64,000 bases of DNA. Origin: Hyparrhenia diplandra (lineage: Eukaryota; Streptophyta; Magnoliopsida; Poales; Poaceae). Where the stretch lies: the NCBI GenBank assembly GCA_015847255.1, contig JADLZK010009202.1, forward strand, positions 186,001-250,000, given 5' to 3'. The position numbers were made by a program, and so were the translations under genes. A model generated the notes under the pieces. The model saw only the letters and a list, made by a program, of their open reading frames with translations, was not told the DNA's origin and did no database searches. Of the stretch, positions 55,830 to 64,000 are shown piece after piece (positions within the stretch are counted from its first letter, which is position 1; the number at the start of each line of letters is the position of its first letter).

Positions 55830-57776
55830 GTATTTGACGACCCTACATATTTGGATGAGCAAAATAATCCCGAGTTGGTTAATGAAGCAAAACAAATCCT
55901 AAAGAAGTGTGATGGACTTCCCCTTGCAATAGTTGTCATTGCTGGCTTTCTGGCAAACCAACCCAAGACTGCAGAAGAGTGGCGGCAATTGAATGAGAAT
56001 ATCAATGCGGAATTAGAGATGAATCCAAAGCTTGGAATGATAAGAACCGTCCTTGAAAAGAGCTATGATGGTTTGCCCTACCATCTCAAGTCATGTTTCT
56101 TATATTTGTCCATATTTCCTGAAGACCAGACCATTAGCCTAAGGCGTTTGGTGCGTCGGTGGACAGCTGAAGGTTACTCATCTGAGTCACATGGGAAGTC
56201 TGCCTGTCAAATAGCTGATGACTACTTCATGGAACTCAAGAACAGAAGCATGATTTTACCATCTCAGCAATCAGTTTACAGCAGGAAATCAATTGACTCC
56301 TGCAAAGTCCATGATCTCATCCGTGACATTGCCATCTCAAAGTCCATGGAGGAAAACCTTGTCTTCAGGCTGGAGGAAGGCTGCAGCATGAATAACCATG
56401 GCCCAACACGTCATCTTGCTATAAGCAACAACTGGAAAGGAGATAAGAGTGAATTCGAGGCCATAGTTGACATGTCCCGAATACGATCGCTATCTGTGTT
56501 TGGGGATTGGAAGCCATTTTTCATTTCTGGCAAGATGAAGTTTCTGCGAGTGCTTGACTTGGAAGGGACTAATGATGATCTAAAATATCATCACCTTGAT
56601 GAGATTTGGAAGCTTATTCACCTAAAATACCTTTCTCTACGTGGATGCTATTGTATTGATCTACTGCCAGATTCATTGGGCAATTTGAGGCAACTCCAAA
56701 CGCTAGACATCAGAGGTACATATGTAAAGGCTCTGCCAAAAACCATCGTCAAACTTCGGAAGCTACAGTACATCCATGCTGGGAGAAAATTAGATTCCTG
56801 CTATGTCAAACCTAGGGTAATTACATCCATGCAGATTCTCAAAAAAAAAAGTACATCCATGCAGAGGTGTTTTGACGGGGCGTGTTTTGGTGCAACATGC
56901 TGCTTACCTCTTCTTTTGACCATTGATGGCCCTAGTCATAAGGCCCTTACCAGGCGTGATGCATGCACTTTCGCTTGCTGCGTGGAATTCCCAGCTTTCG
57001 TGACGGGAGTAGGTCGAGAAAGGGGTGCTATGGTGCCAAGGGGGATCAGAAAACTTAAAGACTTGCACACACTATGGGAAGTGAATGTCGGAAGGGGAAG
57101 TAATGTTCTACGGGACATCAGAATGCTCACAGGATTGCGCAAGTTAGGAGTGAGCGGCATCAACAAGAAGAATGGCCGTGCGTTTTGCTCTGCCATTTCC
57201 AATCTCAGCAGACTAGAATCACTATCGGTGAGTTCAGCAGGAAAGCCAGGTTTGCGTGGTTGCTTGGATGGGATATCCTCACCTCCGAAACACCTGCAGA
57301 GCCTCAAGCTGTATGGCAATCTGAAAAAGTTGCCGGAATGGATCAAGGAGCTCCAGCGTCTGGTGAAGTTGAAACTAGTGGGCACTAGGCTATTGAAGCA
57401 TGATGCCACTATGGAATTGCTTGGGAAACTACCGAAGCTAGAAATTTTACTTCTGGTTGGGTGGTGGTCATCGTTTCAGTGTGAAGTCCAGTCTCTACTG
57501 GCCGGAATTACATTGGAAAGCCTCAGGTTACTTAACATTCAACTAACATTCAAAATCAAATCGGTCAAATTTGACGAAGGACAATTTCCCAAACTGGAGA
57601 GCATTCAGATCACAAGGGTCGAAAATGAAACTGAAATTTTTGGGCTAGGATTTCTCCCAAGCATCAAGGAGGTCAAGGTCAGGGTATGGGGTGCGGTCAG
57701 GAAAGGTGAGCTGAAGAAAAAAATCCAGGAACAGCTAGCAGAGAATACAAACGAACCCATTGTGACGGTGTACTGA
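55830..57776 (+). CDS. NLR copy B exon 3: ARC2 and LRR domain
   Basis: One uninterrupted frame of 648 codons plus TGA. It starts VFDDPTYLDE, contains GLPL, RNBS-D and VHDL motifs, then LRRs (LRVLDLEGT, LKYLSLRGC, LQTLDIRGT, LQSLKLYGN, LVKLKLVGT) and ends in a basic tail (ELKKKIQEQL). It is the intact reference that allows the insertions in copy A to be mapped. Confidence 0.92.
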   Translation, partial: VFDDPTYLDEQNNPELVNEAKQILKKCDGLPLAIVVIAGFLANQPKTAEEWRQLNENINAELEMNPKLGMIRTVLEKSYDGLPYHLKSCFLYLSIFPEDQTISLRRLVRRWTAEGYSSESHGKSACQIADDYFMELKNRSMILPSQQSVYSRKSIDSCKVHDLIRDIAISKSMEENLVFRLEEGCSMNNHGPTRHLAISNNWKGDKSEFEAIVDMSRIRSLSVFGDWKPFFISGKMKFLRVLDLEGTNDDLKYHHLDEIWKLIHLKYLSLRGCYCIDLLPDSLGNLRQLQTLDIRGTYVKALPKTIVKLRKLQYIHAGRKLDSCYVKPRVITSMQILKKKSTSMQRCFDGACFGATCCLPLLLTIDGPSHKALTRRDACTFACCVEFPAFVTGVGRERGAMVPRGIRKLKDLHTLWEVNVGRGSNVLRDIRMLTGLRKLGVSGINKKNGRAFCSAISNLSRLESLSVSSAGKPGLRGCLDGISSPPKHLQSLKLYGNLKKLPEWIKELQRLVKLKLVGTRLLKHDATMELLGKLPKLEILLLVGWWSSFQCEVQSLLAGITLESLRLLNIQLTFKIKSVKFDEGQFPKLESIQITRVENETEIFGLGFLPSIKEVKVRVWGAVRKGELKKKIQEQLAENTNEPIVTVY

Positions 57777-57791
57777 GTGAGTCTCGGACAG

Positions 57792-57903
57792 GTATGTACG
57801 TTTACCATTTTTGCACGTCTACACAGGAATTTATCAAAGACCTGCTTTCGGCAATTAAGAAACACTTTATGATGATATCAGCTTACACCCGTGTCTTCCG
57901 CAG
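57792..57903 (+). other. putative 3'-UTR intron of copy B
   Basis: A strong donor ACAG|GTATGT comes 15 bases after the stop, with acceptor CTTCCGCAG|AT at 57903. Both sites are conserved after copy A's stop. It is an inference, because transcripts are needed to prove splicing. Confidence 0.45.
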
Positions 57904-60900
57904 ATACAGGTTCAGATCACCCGACAGAGGCTCAAGAAGATCACCCGTCAGCGGGCTGCCTGGGAGGGAGCAACTGCTAGGTGGGTCGAAGTCCAATATG
58001 ACACATGTACGTGCATGCCCGTGCCCGTGCCGCCATTCCCTGCTGTGCGCGTATTGTTTATTTCTTTATTTGTGTGTTTTGAGTGTTTCAATTCAATTGT
58101 ATGAATACCCCATTCAGCCTGTTTCTACTGGCTTTCTCTCTTTTTTTTTTCCTGTTTATGAAGACATGAAGATGCTGTAGCAATGTCATTTTAACACCCC
58201 CATTCAAATATTTGTTTAGAAGTGTCCAACAAAGTTTATTTCCTTTTGTATGTTGACAGACATAAGGGCTCTATTATGATTTGCATTTTCTGTTTGGTGT
58301 GAACTATACTGCAAGAGATGATTTAGCTGCAATTTATTATTATAAAACTAGAGTTCATTCATAAGATGAATCATGAATGGAACAGAACGCTAGTAAGCTC
58401 CAAGTAGTGTTGGGCCTAGTGATTTTCTGTTGCCAAAGAACGGAGACAATGGGACGAAGCTCAAAATGGGTGCATGCGCGTCCACCGCTCTTCATGCAGT
58501 TAAATCCAAATAGTATGTGCACAACTAATATTGCGGTATGTGTGTTTTGGTAATGGTATGTGTATTTCTTTTCACATACTGACAACAGCAAAAAAATTAC
58601 TGTGGCGGCTGCAAGAAAAGCAGTTGCTGCTGCAGCCGAACACCCCCAGCCGCACTACAAAGTATATATCCCATTCCAAAAAGATCGTCCTCTTTAGCTA
58701 ATTGTGTCTCATCTTGAAACTTGTTTTTGTGCTCGATGTGCAGACGCTACGAACAACTTCTCATCACCACTTTAGTTGTTCTTATCCTCACTTCGTTCTC
58801 ATCCCAGGCTCATCTGATATATATGCAGCGTCACCCATGAAACATTCAACGCATTCACATCGTTTTCTCTTGATGTACCTCTCACAGAGAAGCTTGCTGC
58901 CGAAACTCCACCACAAAAGTTAGGGGCGGCTGCTTACCCTCATGACGTGAGTATTCTTGACGTTTTCGACATTTGGCGACTGGCAGTTGGGCAGAAAGAA
59001 AGCCAGCGAAAGGCCACGAACTTTTGTCATTTGTGTGCCAGGATGGTTACACCAATCACCTAATTGACGCACCTTGGCTTCTTTCCCATTTTCAATTATT
59101 TGTGTTGGAGATCTTGGTGATAGGACATGCATGGGATCCTATTTGTTGAGATTGCTGTTCGACAAACCAACGAAAAACAGAGAAAGGTGATAAAGGTACG
59201 GACAAAGCTACTTTTTTTCATGTCACGTCACATCTAGATAGCTAAATAGCTAACCATTGCGGACGGCCTAAGATGTAAAATGGTGGTGGGGAAAGACTGA
59301 CGCTGAAAGTCGTTTGTCACTCTTTGTCCTCTTTTTACTTCATGTATGTAAATTATCCAATGTGTCGTCATCACTGCATGCTAATCCCTGATGCATCAGC
59401 CAATTCAGAGTAGCCAAACGTCACATACAAGCACACCACCAAGTGGCAAGTGCTTCTCATCATGGGGGGTAAAAGGAATCCTGCGATTTGTCCCGTTCCG
59501 ATTCACTATTTATGGACCATTCAGCCTCTGAAAGTGATGCCCTCTGCCCTGTCCCCAGTCCTCAACCATTGACCATTCATTCATTTAAAGAAGCTGTTGT
59601 GAGCCATTGCTCAGCTTCAGTCTTCAACCCCAATCAGTGTAATAATGACTGCATTCTAAATATCCAATCCTGATTGATGGGAACCAGCATTAAACAAAGA
59701 GCACTAACACATGAATCAACAGCCAACCGCACACATCTGCACATGTGCAATTATTCAGTGCGCTGCAAGTTGGCTTGACAGTTTTGGGCCGACAAAAGCT
59801 TCCATTTCATCCTTTATCCCATTCATTTACATACACATGGTACAGTCAAAACTTTTGATTCTGGCAGCATGGGCCGCTGGGCCACATGGCAGGTACAATT
59901 AGGAGGCTTAATCACAATCGACAACAATAATTTACTAAGGGGAGGCTATTGCAAACAGCATATCTAATTACGGAGTCCCAGACCAGAGGGCGCTCGAGAT
60001 GTCGTTGATGCTCATGTGGAAGGCCGCGAGAGCATTGGCATGTTCTGGCTGAAGACTTATGGAAACACATAACACCTCTCCCGAATGAATAAATTATTAT
60101 CCTATGGCCACCCGAACAAGGGACAAGCAGGAGCAATGCACGTGAAGTACATGTTAAAATGGGGTCACAGGATCGCGGTTACCCAAATGGAAGCACGAGC
60201 GGAACAACGCTTATAGCATCAACCTATTGTAAAGAGTAGTTAACATAAAAAGAATATTCTTTTCAATGATAATACAAACAAATAGTCAATTATCTTCATA
60301 CCTTTTGTTTAACGAACTATTACCTAAATATATTTGGATATAGGCTACATACTCGCTGGATCATGGCCTCTCCAAGTGATAGGGTATCTCAAATTTCCGA
60401 TGGATCAATGGCACTATCATATTTTGGCATTTCTCAGGGCAGGTACAACAATGGGTGTTTCACCCAGCTGCATGGCCGAGGTGCAGGAGAGAGAGGGTGG
60501 AGCTTGGCGCTACTTCCGTTGCAGGGCATCACACGGAGGACGAGACTGATTTGCAGGTGAGCCTTCACATCGTAATGCCACGTCCTCTCTCTTCTGTTCC
60601 CATTTGAATAAAAAATAGTATTTCAAGTAAAGAAAGAGACTAGCTATTGTATGTATCAGGCTCTTAGCTCGGCTTATACACCCTTTCCAAGCGTCCTCGA
60701 CGAAGCTGAGCAGTTTGGACTTTTATGTTTGTAGTGGAGTAATGGGCTTGAGATTCCTTAGCTGCCTAGAGGAGATATTTACTTAGCGAGTTGGATCAGG
60801 ACGTAGTTGTCAAATGGATGTATAAAAACAACATAGATGGAACTATGAAGTTCAAAATTAAAATAGATGTTGCTATTCCAAGAGTTGTGACAGCCCCTCA

Positions 60901-62660
60901 TGAACTCTGCATAAAAATGTGTAACAGAGGACCTACCAACACAGAGCACGCGCGATACTCTGGCTTTGCCCTGTGGAACTCGACAAGAAACTGCTCAAGA
61001 GGAGGCAAGGCATGCGGCGCTGGTGCTGGGTTGTTTAGCTTGGGTGGGCACCTGGCCGGAATAGAGGGTCCGGTGGCTTGAGATCACCGACGCCGTAATC
61101 CACAGAGCGGTTGCAAATGAGCGAGACTCACCATCCGCGGTGGCAAGGAATGAGCTAACTCATAGACTGAACAAAATATAGTTGTGTACTGATCAAATTG
61201 AGCTAACATCACTATAGTTGTTACACACCTAATCATCAAGTTGAACAATATAGTTTCCCTGATTTGTTGCTTCTGGGCGTCGTATAGTCATGATGCATGC
61301 ATCTGTCCCAAGTGGACTAATAATTCACGGACTGAACGAAATATACTACTGGTCAAGTTGAGGTTGAGCTAACATCATTATGGTTGTTGTTACGCAGCTG
61401 TAGCGATCAAGTTGAACATATAGAATTGCCCTGGTTCCTTTCTTTGGCGTCGTTTGGTGAGATGCAGCTGTCCCAAGTACACCACCTAATACAATTATTT
61501 AAACATATAGATTTGTTTCTTATGACCTCTTTAGCTCCGGACTTGGTGATCAAGACTTCATTAGCATTGATAAGACTGGTACTCCCGCCATTAGTAGAGT
61601 TTGTGTATGGCCTCAGGAAAATTATATAAGTATACTACCTCAATTTATAATACAGGAAAATTATATAAGTACTACCTTTTGAGCACTCTCACCGTTCCAG
61701 AATAAATCGACTTCTACAAACCAAATTATTTTTTTTATGTGTGACCAAATTTATAGAATGGAGCACTAATGTTTACGACATCAAATTAGTATCACTAGAT
61801 ACATTATGAAATATGTTTTCATAATCTACTTATCTGGTGTCATAAAACCTGACTTAGGTGATCAAACTCAAGAAAGCCTGACTTAGAATGATTCTATGAG
61901 CTGATTAGTTTAGGACAGATGGAGTACAAAGCTCGGCCGGCCGCTCGATCCATGCCTTCCAAAAAATGAGATAGATTTTGAATCCACCTCTGCCACAACT
62001 CTCAACCAATAGATGTTGACCTTGACTCATCACCTACAACTCGCATATGGTTAGTGCCTCAACTCAGCAACTTCAGTCCTTCATCTTCGTCGACTGGCTC
62101 GAACACGGTGCCTTGGCGTGAAGCTGGCCTGCAGCCTCGTCAGTCTGTAGCTCTGTTAGTGCCCTCAGATATAGTCGCAGGCCACAAAAGGTATACTTCA
62201 AACATTTTGCTCAGATTCTCACAGACTGTTCATTTGGGGCATCTAATTTGAGACTGCTTTCCTTTTTTTTTAAAGTGGTGTTGGTGTGCATACAGAGTCA
62301 ACAATATGAATGGTTGAATTTTACTGTTGGTGCACTCACATAGATCATATTTGGCAACACACTTAACTTGTCTGGGCTTTCTGTCTGTTGCGTTCATGCA
62401 CATCAGCATCCAATTTTCTAGAACCACCACTGCATGATCCAGCTCCTGATTCGAGGCTCTGAACCGATTCAGGTATTGTCATATGCTTCGAAGGTGCATC
62501 GACACCAGTCCGTTTGCCATTTTCCACCTTAAATTTTACTCGCTCCCATAGTTGAACTCAGGCCTTGTGTTGCTTCTTCAAGTGTTGTAGATCTGACATC
62601 AGGCGAACGAGCATCAGCCATCAGCTCTGCTACAAATCCATCCAGAAATACAACAGAACA
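57904..62660. other. intergenic region between NLR copies B and C
   Basis: It is homologous to the A-B interval at both ends, but with about 2.4 kb of extra DNA between about 58460 and 60875. That DNA shows no recognised domain. An imperfect hairpin of GCGGCTGC/GCAGCCGC lies near 58602-58650. The putative 5'-UTR intron of C runs 62191-62406, where the B-type acceptor TGCAG reads TGCAC. The open frame at 60363-60560 has no recognisable product. Confidence 0.55.
61685..61924. mobile_element. Stowaway-like MITE upstream of NLR copy C
   Basis: It is the counterpart of 48693-48937. Its left end has decayed (CACTCTCACCGTTCCAGAAT) while GGAGTAC is kept at the right. The shared position shows it predates the duplication of copies B and C. 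Confidence 0.55.
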
Positions 62661-63677
62661 ATGGAGGCAACGGCACTGAATGTGGGCAAGTTTGTGCTGA
62701 GTGGAGCCCTTGGCTACGCGAAATCTGCCTTTGCTGAGGAGGTGGCCTTGCAGCTCGGTATCCAGAAAGACCACACTTTTGTTGCGGATGAACTTGAGAT
62801 GATGAGGTCTTTCATGATGGAAGCACATGAGGAGCGAGATAACAACAAGGTGGTCAAGACCTGGGTGAAACAGGTTCGTGACACTGCTTACGACGTCGAG
62901 GATAGCCTTCAGGATTTTGCTGTTCGTCTCAAGAGGCCATCTTGGTGGCGATTCCCTCGCACCGTGCTTGAGCGGCGGCGTATAGCCAAGCAGATGAAGG
63001 AGCTCAGGGCCAAGGTCGAGGATGTGAGCCAGAGGAATGTGCGCTACCATCTTGTCAAGGGATCTGGCTCCAAGGCTGCCACCACATTGACTGAGCAGTC
63101 TGGCCTTACGGCTGCAGCCATGTTTGGCATTGATGATGCAAGGCGTGCCGTGAAGCAGGACAACCAGAGAGTGAATCTGGTGCAACTAATCAACAAGGAG
63201 GATGAGGACCTTAAAGTAATTGCGGTCTGGGGAACAAGTGGTGATATGGGCCAAACAACGATAATCAGGGAGGCTTATGATAGCCCAGATGTCCAAATCA
63301 AATTCCCATGCCGAACATGGGTACGGGTGATGCATCCTTTCAGTCCAAAAGACTTTGTCCAGAACTTGGTGAATCAACTTCATTCAGCCATAGGTGTTGA
63401 AGCACTGTTGCAGAAAGAGAAGACATAACAAGATTTAGCTAAGGAATTCAATGGATATGTGAATGATACAAAGTGCCTAGTTGTACTTAATGACCTATCC
63501 ACCATTGAAGAGTGGGACCTGATTAAGAAATGCTTCCCAAACAATAAGAAAGGGAGCCGAATCATTGTGTCAAGCACACAAGTTGAAGTTGCAAACTTAT
63601 GTGCAGGGAAAGAAAGCCAAGCATCAGAGTTAAAGCAATTGTCTGCTGAACAGACGCTTTATGTATTCTATGATAAG
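62661..63677 (+). pseudogene. NLR copy C exon 1 with premature stop (gene continues beyond window)
   Basis: 1017 bp, exactly the length of copy B exon 1 and highly similar to it. It carries the coiled coil (AYDVEDSLQDF) and degenerate first NB (GTSGDMGQTT). Codon 256 is TAA at 63426-63428, where copy B has GAA at 50401-50403, so one base change truncates the protein inside the first NB module. After the stop the frame stays open (LVVLNDLSTIEEWD, SRIIVSSTQ) to the donor AAG|GTAATA. Exons 2 and 3 lie outside the window. Confidence 0.88.
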
Positions 63678-64000
63678 GTAATATATATAATCTTTGTTAC
63701 CATATACATTGATATTATTCTAGTTCAGTTATGTTATTAGATAATTTCTAATTCAATTATGTAGGGTAGTTGAAGTGTGTGGGAACTACCATTGCACTAG
63801 AAACACATGAGCTACCATACGCAGCAATAGAATTCTCCTTCCAGTTCTTTCTTTCATTTGCCTTTTTTCAAAAAAAAAAAAAAAAAAATTATTTTCCAAA
63901 AAAGAATTTTATTCGCCTCATGAGAATGTTAATACTACAACCACAAATATTTCTTAGAATCTGGCTAGCATATGCTAGAAAAGGAAATGGTTTAGACACC
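63678..64000 (+). other. start of intron 1 of NLR copy C
   Basis: It begins GTAATATA. It contains a T-rich segment and a poly(A) run near 63870-63888. Nothing else is recognised. Confidence 0.7.

Larger units (their letters stand above)
49636..57776 (+). pseudogene. CC-NB-NB-ARC-LRR immune receptor, copy B (Pik-2-like), one-base frameshift
   Basis: Three coding exons with phase-0 introns: 49636-50652 (339 codons), 52320-53076 and 55830-57776 (648 residues plus stop), about 1239 residues if the frame were open. Residues 1 to about 170 form an Rx-type coiled coil with an EDVID-like AYDVEDSL. About 200-339 is a first NB module with GTSGDMGQTT, where the P-loop lysine is glutamine. The canonical P-loop GMGGLGKTT is near 433-441, with LIVLDDF near 524, GLPL near 620, CFLYLSIFPED near 680 and VHDL near 751. 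LRRs run from about 830. The ATG was chosen because it opens the conserved MEATALSVGKS start. Exon 2 is 757 bp, not 756, because of an extra A at 52863-52869. This is either a real knockout or a sequence error. The family detects pathogen effectors, often in pairs. No Pik-1-like partner is visible. Confidence 0.88.

Noticed and set aside
60334..61081. Small + strand frames between copies B and C
   Set aside because: No recognised product. The part alignable to the A-B interval does not keep the frame.

Overview
This is plant nuclear DNA, almost certainly from a grass (Poaceae). The reasons are three tandem copies of a Pik-2-type coiled-coil NLR immune-receptor gene, grass-type transposons (Tourist and Stowaway MITEs, a Maximus/SIRE-like Copia element, a FAR1-type Mutator-like element) and long AT-rich or low-complexity intergenic DNA. 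Species cannot be fixed from sequence alone. There are no bacterial-type genes, rRNA or tRNA genes, or CRISPR arrays.

The backbone is a head-to-tail array of three NLR paralogues on the + strand, here called A, B and C. Copy A enters the window inside its first intron (exon 2 at 337-1091, exon 3 from 5495 to about 47056). Copy B is complete (49636-57776, three phase-0 coding exons). Copy C begins at 62661 and leaves the window after exon 1. The encoded protein has an Rx-type coiled coil, a degenerate first NB module without the P-loop lysine, a canonical NB-ARC and LRRs. All three copies are damaged as written. A has many indels and three insertions in its LRR exon. B has one extra A in a homopolymer between P-loop and kinase-2. 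C has one nonsense codon.

Copy A's LRR exon is split by nested mobile DNA whose joints can be read by comparison with intact copy B. First, 7030-35214 (28.2 kb) is flanked by a perfect 9-bp duplication, as expected for a Mutator-like element. It carries a decayed FAR1/MULE transposase (+ strand, 18674-21300) between two paralogous, decayed ULP1-protease-like genes (- strand, about 9430-13330 and 22690-29803). It also holds repeated GA/CT-rich modules, inverted AT-rich arrays and direct repeats. Second, a 10.9-kb Copia retrotransposon lies at 35509-46428 (TSD GTTTT, coding on the - strand). Third, a hAT-like element of about 450 bp lies at 46561-47009. Introns of A and B carry further insertions: two LTR-like pieces and a CACTA-like remnant in A, and a hAT element plus two abutting Tourist-like MITEs in B.

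The array as a whole is a decaying NLR cluster turned over by nested transposons. The most unusual object is the 28-kb Mutator-like element with duplicated ULP1-like genes. Its own genes also look inactive.
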